DNA of 48,327 nucleotides, taken from the NCBI GenBank assembly GCA_018650645.1, contig JABIFP010000006.1, positions 1-48,327 of the forward strand, given 5' to 3'. The DNA comes from Candidatus Magasanikiibacteriota bacterium (lineage in GTDB: Bacteria > Patescibacteriota > Patescibacteriia > Magasanikbacterales > UBA922). The notes beneath the pieces were generated by a model. The model was not told where the DNA came from. It saw only the letters and a list, made by a program, of their open reading frames with translations, and ran no database searches. Numbering within the stretch: the first letter of the stretch is position 1; each line of letters begins with the position of its first letter. A program made the translations under genes and the position numbers. Of this stretch, positions 8,682 through 15,946 are shown in pieces.

Positions 8682-9218
8682 TTACTCCCGTATCCAGCCA
8701 AGAAATGAAAAATAATCCATGACGTTTTCTGTTACATCTAGCTTCATTAAACCGGGCCCTTCTTTTGCGTATAAGTAACGCGTTTCTGGGGTTTGTCCTT
8801 CTTGAAAAAAGAGGTACACGTACCGTCCGGGAATGTACGTGTCTGCAATCATTGTTTTTTGACCGGTGATGCCATATTTTGCATCAAATTCTAATCCGCC
8901 CAGTAATAACTGTTCAGCCTCTTCTAAAGAAAGCTCCGTTGTCTTGTTGGTAGCATTGTTATGGCGGTAGTATTTTACCTCACCATAATCCGTTCTATTC
9001 TCTGCAGGGTTTTCTCCGGTTCCTTGTATTCTATGCGAAGGAGTTTCATATACAATTGCAAAGGGTCTGCCATACGTTAAATTACCGCCATGCGCGTATA
9101 AAAAGTCTGGGGGAGTTTCGTTAAATGGTTGTTCTTGGAATTGATAAATTCCATGCGATACTGTTGCAGCAACATAGAGTAGAAATGCGGCGAGGATTGC
9201 GAGGAGAATTTTTTTCAT
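8682..9218 (-). CDS. Unknown secreted or membrane-anchored protein
   Basis: 178 residues. MKKILLAILAAFLLYVAATVSHG is a signal peptide or N-terminal anchor with no lipobox cysteine, so the rest (about 25-178) should lie outside the membrane. The outer part is polar and rich in Tyr, Glu and Gly, with no recognised catalytic motif. It belongs to the minus-strand block between a peptidase E-like gene and two small membrane proteins, consistent with an envelope role, but function is unknown. Confidence 0.72.
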   Translation of the reverse strand: MKKILLAILAAFLLYVAATVSHGIYQFQEQPFNETPPDFLYAHGGNLTYGRPFAIVYETPSHRIQGTGENPAENRTDYGEVKYYRHNNATNKTTELSLEEAEQLLLGGLEFDAKYGITGQKTMIADTYIPGRYVYLFFQEGQTPETRYLYAKEGPGLMKLDVTENVMDYFSFLGWIRE

Positions 9219-9236
9219 ATGAGATATTATGTTCTT

Positions 9237-9863
9237 TCATGATAGCACAGTTGTTTCCCAAATAATCACTTCTCCGTCTCTCAATTTTTTATAATCCAGT
9301 CCGTGCTCTTCGCAATAGGCGATTTCTTTGTTGATATCTTCTGATTCAGAATGGTCAGAATCAAAATGTGGGGCAAATTGCCAGTCGATTATTCCAATCC
9401 CATTCCACATAGTTTCATATTCCCCGTATGTCTTTTGATCTGGGTTATCAACCAAATGATAGCCACGTAAAGTGGGGGATAGGACGCATACGGCTGCGCT
9501 ATAACCTGCATATACTTTTTCTGATGGTAGTAACTCCAATAATATTGTATCAAATCCACTCAAATGCATTGCCATGCGAAGGTCATATACATTTCCACCG
9601 CTTACATATATTAAATTTACATCCTGCAGCAGTGCCTTTAGCTCATCTTGTTTTTCAAAGTACGCTCTTAGGTCGAGTGGTTCTGCGGTGACTCCGATTT
9701 CTTTAAGCTCTCGCAAATCCCAGTCTTGATGCTTTTTCAGGCTCTCTGGGTTTGCAAAATCTAATCCATTAGAAATATACACAGCTTTTGTTTCGTCTGG
9801 AAGCATTGCCTTTAGTTTCGTCGGGTCATCTCCAATTTTGAACGATGAGAAGTAAAATTTCAT
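9237..9863 (-). CDS. Peptidase E-like serine hydrolase (family S51)
   Basis: 208 residues. The fold resembles class I glutamine amidotransferases. IYVSGGNVYDL at 85-95 precedes a nucleophile elbow, AGYSAAVCVLSP, with Ser122, and PHFDSDH (His166) fits the catalytic His region of dipeptidase E. Family members cleave N-terminal Asp-X dipeptides or act on cyanophycin fragments; which substrate is used here is not evident. The usual GxSAGA elbow reads GYSAAV, so Gly is replaced by Ala, a mild deviation. Cytosolic. Stop of the upstream gene is ten bases away. Confidence 0.85.
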   Translation of the reverse strand: MKFYFSSFKIGDDPTKLKAMLPDETKAVYISNGLDFANPESLKKHQDWDLRELKEIGVTAEPLDLRAYFEKQDELKALLQDVNLIYVSGGNVYDLRMAMHLSGFDTILLELLPSEKVYAGYSAAVCVLSPTLRGYHLVDNPDQKTYGEYETMWNGIGIIDWQFAPHFDSDHSESEDINKEIAYCEEHGLDYKKLRDGEVIIWETTVLS

Positions 9864-9873
9864 ATCAATTTCA

Positions 9874-10368
9874 TTATTCTGACAGGTACGTAAGAAGCAG
9901 CTTTACTATAGCATGTGTAGGTTGCATTCCATCTATAGTTTTGTCCACAAACCTTTTTTCAAAGATGTGCTGTTGGTATGTAATCATGCCTTCTAGCCAC
10001 TGACTCATATCATCGTAGCCTTCATGTTCCATCCGATATGCATTTCTTTTTTTCAGCTCTTCTAATGGAACAATGAGCTGTATAATAGCAAATCCGCTAT
10101 CTTTTGCCTTCACGATATCTTCATCTAAAAAATAATCGGTATTACAAAAAAAGAGTATTTCTTTTTGCTGCAGCACTTTTGCAATAATTTGTGGCGCTAA
10201 TACCTGATGTTTATACGTTAAATCTGTTGGAAACACACCACCGTGTATCTTTTTGAGCTCTTCATCAATTTCGCTTACCTGAACATGAACAACTTTTTGC
10301 AGCTGCCGCAGCGTGGTTGTTTTGCCAGAAAGTGAGGTTGCAAATATGATGGCTTTCATGTGTTTCAT
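9874..10368 (-). CDS. P-loop NTPase, small-molecule kinase-like
   Basis: About 164 residues from the ATG at 10368, chosen because a GTG at 10380 overlaps the NUDIX stop. The N-terminus holds a Walker A-like loop, FATSLSGKTTT, in which the first Gly of GxxxxGKT is Ala. A CNTDYFLDED segment and a later KKRNAYRMEHEG lid-like segment resemble nucleotide or nucleoside kinases and AAA-type ATPases of the shikimate-kinase fold. The substrate is not recognisable. It follows a NUDIX hydrolase by five bases, which suggests nucleotide metabolism. Confidence 0.7.
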   Translation of the reverse strand: MKHMKAIIFATSLSGKTTTLRQLQKVVHVQVSEIDEELKKIHGGVFPTDLTYKHQVLAPQIIAKVLQQKEILFFCNTDYFLDEDIVKAKDSGFAIIQLIVPLEELKKRNAYRMEHEGYDDMSQWLEGMITYQQHIFEKRFVDKTIDGMQPTHAIVKLLLTYLSE

Positions 10369-10373
10369 ATTGT

Positions 10374-10814
10374 TTACCACCCGTATTCATCGAAATGAGA
10401 CTTTTTACTGATTGCATCAAGTGCAAATTTTACGTTAGGTAAAATATTATCGGGAAGTTCACTCATGGTAAACCATTGCATATCGTCACACTTGTCCGGC
10501 TCCATATTTTCTGGATTATCAGATAAGTCTTTGACAACAAAAAAGAAATCAATATATTCTCGATCTGGGCATTTTCTATGCGTGACGTGACCGATAGATA
10601 TTTGCTCTCGGGATAGGGAAAGTCCTGCTTCTTCCTTTGCTTCCCGGATCATTGCTGCGGTTACACCCTCGTTTTCTTCCAGGTGGCCAGAGACGAGCGT
10701 GTAATGTCCATCCATATAACCGGTATTATATCGACGCAAAAGTAAAATTTGCTCATTTTTTTCTGCAATGAGCCAAACAGCGACATATGGTTTAAACTTT
10801 TCATCTCTACTCAT
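10374..10814 (-). CDS. NUDIX hydrolase
   Basis: 146 residues. The NUDIX box runs from Gly43 (GHLEENEG) through MIREAKEEAGL to about residue 65, with the Glu residues that bind Mg2+ all present (REAKEEAG). The protein hydrolyses a nucleoside diphosphate linked to another group; the substrate (oxidised dNTP, sugar nucleotide or other) cannot be read from sequence. VAVWLIAEKNEQILLLRR at the start is the typical first strand pair. A perfect-centre palindrome lies 11 bases before the start codon and may control it. Confidence 0.92.
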   Translation of the reverse strand: MSRDEKFKPYVAVWLIAEKNEQILLLRRYNTGYMDGHYTLVSGHLEENEGVTAAMIREAKEEAGLSLSREQISIGHVTHRKCPDREYIDFFFVVKDLSDNPENMEPDKCDDMQWFTMSELPDNILPNVKFALDAISKKSHFDEYGW

Positions 10815-10825
10815 AGTGGTAAACA

Positions 10826-10843
10826 GGATGTTATATAACGTCC
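10826..10843. promoter_or_regulatory. Palindrome upstream of the NUDIX gene
   Basis: An 18-base inverted repeat, GGATGTTATATAACGTCC, has a perfect GTTATATAAC centre and one mismatched pair further out. It overlaps TATA-like -10 sequence for the minus strand and lies 11 bases before the ATG. A related half site, TGTTATATGATG, lies near 10890. This layout fits a repressor operator. Confidence 0.45.
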
Positions 10844-10911
10844 GCGTATGATCCGACGTTTTTGCACGAAGTGCAACTATTTTGGATATACGCTGTTATA
10901 TGATGAATTGC

Positions 10912-11400
10912 TCAACATCTTACTGATTCAAGCCAGTTGTTGTATTCCTTATAGAATTCCCCGTTGATGGTAAGATCTCTTTCTATCTCTGTGGTGTCTT
11001 CATCTTCCATAATTTGTAAACTTTCTTCTGGTGAATACGTTTCAAGCGATTCAACTGCTATTTCTGTGTTGGATCTGCCGTCCCACTCATTGAAGTTGAA
11101 CATGTGTTTAAGCTTTGTATCCCACGTTGGATCCAAAATAACCCACTCATTGTCGAGCAAGACTTCAAGATATGCATGCGTACAATCATCCTCGTGAGGG
11201 ATATCGGTTAATTCTGTGGGCAGATCCAACTGACTCCACTTAAATTTACATACTCTGTATCTTGTCGGGTATCCGCTGTTTTCCAAAATATGTTTAAGAC
11301 GTCTCGTTTTTCCACTACAACAATTGTCCGCCTCAGTTGCACTAAGGGGGATTCTATAAGGAATGTCTCGTTCTTTGTTAAACTCTTCAATTATATTCAT
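10912..11400 (-). CDS. Transglutaminase-like cysteine protein
   Basis: 162 residues with an ordered Cys-His-Asp set. DNCCSGKTRRLKHIL places a Cys at 27/28 at the head of a helix, CTHAYLEV gives His75, and WVILDPTWD gives Asp90. This order and the DPTWD ending are the core of the transglutaminase-like/peptidase C family. Members act as proteases, amidases or crosslinking enzymes, and the activity here is undetermined. No signal peptide, so it is cytosolic. Its ATG overlaps the TGA of the upstream SWIM gene (ATGA), which suggests the two are translationally coupled and work together. Confidence 0.78.
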   Translation of the reverse strand: MNIIEEFNKERDIPYRIPLSATEADNCCSGKTRRLKHILENSGYPTRYRVCKFKWSQLDLPTELTDIPHEDDCTHAYLEVLLDNEWVILDPTWDTKLKHMFNFNEWDGRSNTEIAVESLETYSPEESLQIMEDEDTTEIERDLTINGEFYKEYNNWLESVRC

Positions 11401-11723
11401 ATCTCTAGTTGATCAATTTTTTCGATTTTGTTTAACTCCTTTAAAGCGATTATATGACTACAGACAAGATGCTCCTGATGAAAGTTACAGTCGCATATCC
11501 ATTGATTGTCTTTTTTCATTAGGTTTCTTGTACCATGATCTGAGTGAACTTGTGCTTGATCTGATGTAATTGAAAATCTTTCGGGCTCTCGCACATATCT
11601 TTTTGCTTTGTCAATTTTTGAAAGTAAGGAAGAGATGAACCCTTTATCACTTATGCTCATAGAGTGTAGATATTGAGATTTCAAAGATATAGGAGCAAGT
11701 TCTATAGAACTATCATATCCCAT
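11397..11723 (-). CDS. Small SWIM zinc-finger protein
   Basis: Up to 108 residues, ending in a SWIM zinc-binding motif: CDC at 77-79 and CSH at 88-90 (CxC...CxH), preceded by the usual beta segment and W75. SWIM domains bind DNA or proteins in SNF2 helicases, MULE transposases and recombination mediators. Here the domain is almost alone, with about 60 helical residues before it. It overlaps the transglutaminase-like gene by four bases. The start is uncertain: a good minus-strand promoter (11712-11740) straddles the ATG at 11723, and if it is used, Met22 (11660) would be the start. Confidence 0.75.
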   Translation of the reverse strand: MGYDSSIELAPISLKSQYLHSMSISDKGFISSLLSKIDKAKRYVREPERFSITSDQAQVHSDHGTRNLMKKDNQWICDCNFHQEHLVCSHIIALKELNKIEKIDQLEI

Positions 11724-11740
11724 CTACAAGGCACTGACAA
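11712..11740 (-). promoter_or_regulatory. Candidate promoter of the SWIM/transglutaminase-like pair
   Basis: On the minus strand TTGTCA (11735-11740), a 17-base spacer and TATGAT (11712-11717). The annotated ATG at 11723 lies inside the spacer. Confidence 0.4.
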
Positions 11741-11755
11741 CCACCTCACAAATTC

Positions 11756-11784
11756 TTGCCATTTCCAAATCAACATGCTACAGT
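11756..11784 (+). promoter_or_regulatory. Promoter of aspS
   Basis: TTGCCA (11756-11761), a 17-base spacer and TACAGT (11779-11784), with TGC just before the -10 as an extended motif. The leader to the ATG at 11810 is about 19 bases. Confidence 0.6.
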
Positions 11785-11809
11785 AATCCCGTTAACTAAG
11801 CGAATTTTT

Positions 11810-13573
11810 ATGTTCAGATCACAGACATGTGGGGAGCTCAGTGAGGCTCAAGTAGGACAAGAGGTGACGCTGGCCGGATGGGTTCATAAGCGTCGGAATT
11901 TAGGTGGGCTAGTATTTATCGATTTACGTGATAGATATGGGCTAATGCAGGTGGTTTTCAACCCAGATATGGGGGATTCTTATGCAATTGCCGATTCGCT
12001 CAAGTATGAGTACATTATTTCTGTTACAGGGACGGTAGAGAAGCGAGATGAAAAGGCGGTGAATAAGGATATGGCAACGGGAACAATCGAATTGAAAGCT
12101 ACAAGTGTAAAAATCCTTAGTAAGGCAAAAACATTGCCATTTGAAATTTTTGAAACAAATAAAGGTGAAGAAGATGAAGAGCTCAGACTGAAATACAGAT
12201 TTTTGGAGCTAAGACGAGAACGGCTTAAAAACAACATCATCTTCCGCAACAAAATTGTAACGCACATCCGCAATTACATGGAGTCACTGGACTTTTTGGA
12301 TATTGCAACACCAATTCTGACAGTAAGCTCTCCGGAAGGGGCGCGAGACTTTTTGGTGCCAAGCAGAATTCATCCTGGAAAGTTTTATGCACTGCCACAA
12401 GCGCCGCAGCAATATAAGCAGCTTTTAATGGTGGCTGGATTCGATAGATATTACCAGATTGCGCCATGTATGCGTGATGAAGACCCACGGGCAGATCGTT
12501 CACCAGGGGAATTCTATCAGCTCGATTGTGAAACCAGTTTTATGACCAGTAAAGAGTTTCATGATCTTATGGAACCGCTGTTTGTGGAACTGACAGAGAA
12601 TGTTGCCGGGAAAAAAGTAAAAGAAAAACCATTTCCACGTATTGCGTTTAAAGAATGCATGGAAACTTATGGTTCTGACCGACCTGACCTGCGGTATGAC
12701 ATGAAGATTGTGGACGCAACTGCATGGGGGAAGGGAAGTGACTTTAAAGTATTTTCTGGTGCTGATTCTGTGCGAGCACTTATGGTGCAAGGCGGAGCGG
12801 CGTTTAGTAGAAAAGAAATTGATGGGGAATTCACCGATGCGGCAAAACGTGCGCATGCCAAGGGATTAGCCTGGACTAAATTGGTTGATGGCAAGTTTGA
12901 AGGCGGAGTGAGTAAATTCTTTACAGAGGAACAGCTAGCTGAGCTTAAATCGATTACAAAGGCAGAAGAAGGCAGTATTATCTTCTTTGGAGCGGGCGAT
13001 TGGGAAACATCTTTGACTGGACTTGGCGCTGTGCGTCATTTGGCAGGAGATAAACTCGATTTGAAAGACCCAAATGAAATTGCCTGGGCGTGGATTGTGG
13101 ATTTCCCAATGTATGAATGGGATAGTAATAATGAAAAGGTTGATTTTGGGCATAACCCATTCTCTATGCCGATTGGCGGAATGGAATCGCTTGAAACCAA
13201 AGAACCGCTAGACATCTTGGCAGATCAATACGATATTATTGCGAATGGACTGGAGCTGAGTAGTGGTGCGGTAAGAAATAAAGATCCGGAAGTGATGTAT
13301 AAAGCATTTGCACTCGCTGGATACAGCAAGGCAGATGTGGATGAGAAGTTTGGTCACATGATTAACGCGTTTGAATTTGGAGCGCCACCCCATTGTGGAT
13401 TTGCGCCTGGAATTGAGCGACTTGTAATGCTGTTGACTGGGGAACCGAATATTAGAGCCGTAGTGGCATTCCCAAAAAACCAAAAGGCAGAAGAGCCTAT
13501 GGTGGGAAGTCCTGCTGTGGTAAGTGAAGCGCAGTTGAAGGAGTTAGGGATTAAGATTGATGTGAAGGAGTAA
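11810..13573 (+). CDS. aspS: Aspartyl-tRNA synthetase (bacterial type)
   Basis: 587 residues from the ATG at 11810 (MFRSQTCG); an upstream in-frame start at 11756 overlaps the promoter. It joins aspartate to tRNA-Asp. The OB-fold anticodon domain covers about 1-105, and the class II core carries motif 2 as RDEDPRADRSPGEFYQLD and motif 3 near GFAPGIERLVML. An inserted GAD-type domain lies in the middle, as in other bacterial enzymes of about 590 residues. The motif 2 loop reads SPGEFYQ rather than the commoner QPEFTQ, a form I associate with alphaproteobacterial-type AspRS. Single-gene transcript with its own terminator. Confidence 0.95.
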   Translation: MFRSQTCGELSEAQVGQEVTLAGWVHKRRNLGGLVFIDLRDRYGLMQVVFNPDMGDSYAIADSLKYEYIISVTGTVEKRDEKAVNKDMATGTIELKATSVKILSKAKTLPFEIFETNKGEEDEELRLKYRFLELRRERLKNNIIFRNKIVTHIRNYMESLDFLDIATPILTVSSPEGARDFLVPSRIHPGKFYALPQAPQQYKQLLMVAGFDRYYQIAPCMRDEDPRADRSPGEFYQLDCETSFMTSKEFHDLMEPLFVELTENVAGKKVKEKPFPRIAFKECMETYGSDRPDLRYDMKIVDATAWGKGSDFKVFSGADSVRALMVQGGAAFSRKEIDGEFTDAAKRAHAKGLAWTKLVDGKFEGGVSKFFTEEQLAELKSITKAEEGSIIFFGAGDWETSLTGLGAVRHLAGDKLDLKDPNEIAWAWIVDFPMYEWDSNNEKVDFGHNPFSMPIGGMESLETKEPLDILADQYDIIANGLELSSGAVRNKDPEVMYKAFALAGYSKADVDEKFGHMINAFEFGAPPHCGFAPGIERLVMLLTGEPNIRAVVAFPKNQKAEEPMVGSPAVVSEAQLKELGIKIDVKE

Positions 13574-13591
13574 CATAAAGTGAATGAGAAA

Positions 13592-13615
13592 AGAGCCTTG
13601 CGGGGCTCTTTTTTT
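13592..13615 (+). terminator. Terminator of aspS
   Basis: AGAGCC (13592-13597) pairs with GGCTCT (13604-13609), followed by a seven-T tract. Confidence 0.85.
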
Positions 13616-13618
13616 GTA

Positions 13619-13665
13619 TAAAAAAAGTCCTCAGCCCGCGGCGGTTGCCGCGTTGTGGCTGAGGA
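13619..13665 (-). terminator. Terminator of cassette 4
   Basis: The nine-pair outer stem TCCTCAGCC (13628-13636) with GGCTGAGGA (13657-13665) encloses a perfect six-pair hairpin, CGCGGC/GCCGCG (13637-13652). The minus-strand U tract lies over 13619-13626. A second hairpin (GCCGGCCGC 13673-13681 with GCGGCTGGC 13692-13700, one mismatch) sits directly at the stop codon. Confidence 0.85.
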
Positions 13666-13699
13666 ACATGGGGCCGGCCGCATATCAGTGCGCGGCTGG

Positions 13700-14239
13700 C
13701 TAGAGGTACTGCTCTCGCAGGTGGTGCATCAGCGGTTCGTTCTCGCTGAACTCTGCGATCTGCGCGGCACGATCGAGTGTGATCATGTGCAGCAGATACA
13801 TCGTCAGCACGCAGAGCATCTCGTCCAGGTGCTCCGACAGGCCGTAGGACGAGACGATGACGTCGCTGTGGTCGCCTTGCTCCGTCTCCATGCCGCGGAT
13901 GGCGCCGCCGTGGGAGTGCTGCAGCTCATCGTCCCCGGAGACATCTCGGCTTTCCCAGCTCGAGAGGTGATCCGGATGGACGAGCAGGCGCTCGGCCTGC
14001 TCGTTAGCGAAGTGGGGGTAGATCGTCCCCTTGGTGGTCGGGATGGCACCAATGGCAAAGGCGGCGACCGGACCGACCTCGTCAGTCCCGTGGGCCAGTT
14101 GCCAGACGGTAAACCAGCAGCTGGGTGCCTTCTGCGAAGAGAGCGGAAAAACCGTCTGCTCCGCGATGTCGAGTGCCGTCTGGTTGACGGCCATCGCTAC
14201 GGTCGAGGACAGTGCCGGTCTCAAGATGTCTTGAATCAT
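13700..14239 (-). CDS. GC-rich orphan protein (cassette 4)
   Basis: 179 residues from the ATG at 14239, which has ATGGAGG six bases upstream. No family is recognised. The central part is rich in His, Asp and Glu (LLVHPDHLSSWESRDVSGDD, then HSHGG), possibly a metal site, and a hydrophobic helix, MLCVLTMYLLHMITL, lies near the C-terminus. It has its own promoter, a hairpin in the leader and a two-hairpin terminator. It is divergent from cassette 5. Codon use is GC-rich, unlike aspS next to it. No function is assigned. Confidence 0.68.
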   Translation of the reverse strand: MIQDILRPALSSTVAMAVNQTALDIAEQTVFPLSSQKAPSCWFTVWQLAHGTDEVGPVAAFAIGAIPTTKGTIYPHFANEQAERLLVHPDHLSSWESRDVSGDDELQHSHGGAIRGMETEQGDHSDVIVSSYGLSEHLDEMLCVLTMYLLHMITLDRAAQIAEFSENEPLMHHLREQYL

Positions 14240-14284
14240 TCAGGGCCTCCATGGTTTATGTCCGACTCATGTCGGGACGGAGAT

Positions 14285-14313
14285 ATTTAAGCACTCATTT
14301 GTAGAAAAGTCAA
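14285..14313 (-). promoter_or_regulatory. Promoter of cassette 4
   Basis: On the minus strand TTGACT (14308-14313), a 17-base spacer and TTAAAT (14285-14290). The leader of about 40 bases contains a CCGAC/GTCGG hairpin just before the Shine-Dalgarno. Confidence 0.6.
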
Positions 14314-14331
14314 AGTATTTAGGGGAGTATA

Positions 14332-14360
14332 TTGACAAAAAGGTCAAAAAATGATAGAAA
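14332..14360 (+). promoter_or_regulatory. Promoter of cassette 5
   Basis: TTGACA (14332-14337), a 17-base spacer and TAGAAA (14355-14360). The leader holds a CCCTC/GAGGG hairpin before the Shine-Dalgarno at the ATG 14404. The two divergent promoters are separated by 18 bases. Confidence 0.6.
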
Positions 14361-14403
14361 GTCTATGGACAGTTACCCTCGCTGAGGGAGAAAGGGGGTT
14401 CCT

Positions 14404-14640
14404 ATGGAACTCTCAGCTAAGGATTTGGCCTGGATTGCGCGCTTTCGTGCGCTTGTGGGCCAAGAGGTATCGTTTGATCTGCCGATCGGGCTTACGGGCT
14501 ACGAGCGGTTCGAAGATTACACGATACTTAAGGTGGGTACTGATGGCATGGTGCTTGCGCGCTTTGCGAGCGATACGACGGGGATCGAATTCCACGTCGC
14601 TTCGATTCACTTCATCTACCCACCAGCCATGGAAGACTGA
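14404..14640 (+). CDS. Small GC-rich orphan protein (cassette 5)
   Basis: 78 residues with AAGGGGG five bases before the ATG. After an N-terminal amphipathic helix (LAWIARFRALVGQEV) the remainder looks like a small beta barrel: alternating strands around YTILKVGTDGMVLARF and a closing FHVASIHFIYPP segment, resembling SH3- or Sm-like barrels in pattern only. No motif allows a functional call. It is its own transcription unit, paired head to head with cassette 4 and closed by two tandem hairpins. Confidence 0.7.
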   Translation: MELSAKDLAWIARFRALVGQEVSFDLPIGLTGYERFEDYTILKVGTDGMVLARFASDTTGIEFHVASIHFIYPPAMED

Positions 14641-14670
14641 CATCCAACCGCCGCGCAAGGGGAATCACAA

Positions 14671-14719
14671 GAGGGGCTCGGCGGCCCCTCATTTTTTTTC
14701 GCTATTAGGCGATTTTTTT
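14671..14719 (+). terminator. Tandem terminator of cassette 5
   Basis: GAGGGGC (14671-14677) pairs with GCCCCTC (14684-14690), followed by eight T residues. A second small hairpin, TCGC/GCGA (14699-14712), is followed by seven more T residues. Confidence 0.85.
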
Positions 14720-14737
14720 GTTTTGTGTATCTTTCAA

Positions 14738-15154
14738 TTATCCCCAAAGACCCAGAATCAATCCAAAGAGTATAAATAAGATAAGTTGATATCCACCCTG
14801 AATCAAAAATCGACTCCATGCAATCTTTTTTGCATCATTATTCCACATAGAGCATGCGGCAATGGTTGGCATCACAAACGCTGCCCAAATCCATAGGGCA
14901 TTAGTTACTCCGCTTGCTTCTTCCCATCCTTTAATATAAAACGCAAGCACCCACACTTGAAAAAGCACCAGTAAGAACTGCACCAGGTACAGCTTTCCGG
15001 CGGACTTTTTCATCTTTTCTCTGGCCGCTTTATCCATATCAGTTGCTCCAACAATGGTCATCCACCTTTTCCCAAACAGTGGGCCATACCAAATAGCGCC
15101 AAGGATCATTGCCAGCACACCGCAGGCAAGAATGGTCACATAGTTTACCTCCAT
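14738..15154 (-). CDS. DUF1761-type membrane protein
   Basis: 138 residues with four hydrophobic segments. The N-terminal span ends in IWYGPLFGKRWM, the hallmark of the DUF1761 family, and a basic amphipathic stretch (DKAAREKMKKSAGK) follows before the second span. The family is widespread in bacteria, and its biochemical role is not established. The gene is a single minus-strand unit between cassette 5 and the scpA operon, with its own promoter. Confidence 0.82.
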   Translation of the reverse strand: MEVNYVTILACGVLAMILGAIWYGPLFGKRWMTIVGATDMDKAAREKMKKSAGKLYLVQFLLVLFQVWVLAFYIKGWEEASGVTNALWIWAAFVMPTIAACSMWNNDAKKIAWSRFLIQGGYQLILFILFGLILGLWG

Positions 15155-15180
15155 ACATCAATCGTTAAGAATATATCTGT

Positions 15181-15209
15181 AGTATAGGGCACAGAAGTAA
15201 ATTTCCCAA
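15181..15209 (-). promoter_or_regulatory. Promoter of the DUF1761 gene
   Basis: On the minus strand TTGGGA (15204-15209), a 17-base spacer and TATACT (15181-15186); the leader to the ATG at 15154 is about 20 bases. Confidence 0.5.
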
Positions 15210-15217
15210 GCTATCCC

Positions 15218-15246
15218 TTTCATTGCCAGGCAAAACCAGCTATAAT
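15218..15246 (+). promoter_or_regulatory. Promoter of the scpA operon
   Basis: TATAAT (15241-15246) is a perfect -10, 12 bases before the ATG at 15259, so the leader is about five bases. The -35 region TTTCAT (15218-15223) is weak. Confidence 0.5.
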
Positions 15247-15258
15247 ACCCATCGATAT

Positions 15259-15945
15259 ATGCAGATTACGATTGAACAATTTTCTGGGCCGCTAGACGCA
15301 CTCCTTGGCATGATTGAGCAAAAAGATTTGCCAATTACCGAGGTATCGATTGGAGATGTTACCGATCAGTACGTGCAATTTGTGGAGCAGCTTGATGATG
15401 ATGATGCCGACCAGTTGGCCGATTTTTTGGTGATTGCGTCTAAGCTTTTACTTATGAAAGCAAGGCAGCTATTGCCGCAATTTTTTCCAGAAGAAGAGGA
15501 TGAAGAATCGCTTGAAGAACAGCTGCGATTATATAAGGCATTTGTGGAAGCAGCAAAAACGCTCAACACACTTTGGGAACAGCCAACATTTTCTAGATTT
15601 AGATCACACCCGGCACCAAAGGCTGCAGGATTTATTCCGCCAGAAGCGCTTAGTGCTGTAGACTTGCGAATTTCCATGGTAAAACTTATCAGTAGACTTA
15701 AACCGCATAAACCACTGCCACAAGTAAAAATCGATTCAACCGTTTCGTTAAAAGAAAAAATCAAACATATTAAAAAGATTATCGCCACAGGCAAACGCAT
15801 GCTCTTTCATGAAACCATGAGCGATCAGCGAAACAAGTCAGAAATTATTGTAGGATTTTTGGCACTACTAGAATTAGTAAAACAAAAGACGGTTACATTA
15901 GAACAAGACGCAACCTTTGGAGATATTGTTATTGAAAAAGCATAA
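15259..15945 (+). CDS. scpA: Segregation and condensation protein A
   Basis: 228 residues from the ATG at 15259 (MQITIEQFSGPLDALL); the in-frame ATG at 15223 precedes the promoter. ScpA is the kleisin subunit that bridges SMC heads in the condensin complex. The N-terminal FSGPLDALLGMIEQKDLPITEV segment is the classic ScpA opening, an acidic linker (EEEDEESLEEQ) follows, and the C-terminal winged-helix part contacts the other SMC head. It is the first gene of a six-gene operon; scpB begins one base after its stop. No smc gene is in this window. Confidence 0.93.
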   Translation: MQITIEQFSGPLDALLGMIEQKDLPITEVSIGDVTDQYVQFVEQLDDDDADQLADFLVIASKLLLMKARQLLPQFFPEEEDEESLEEQLRLYKAFVEAAKTLNTLWEQPTFSRFRSHPAPKAAGFIPPEALSAVDLRISMVKLISRLKPHKPLPQVKIDSTVSLKEKIKHIKKIIATGKRMLFHETMSDQRNKSEIIVGFLALLELVKQKTVTLEQDATFGDIVIEKA

Positions 15946-15946
15946 T

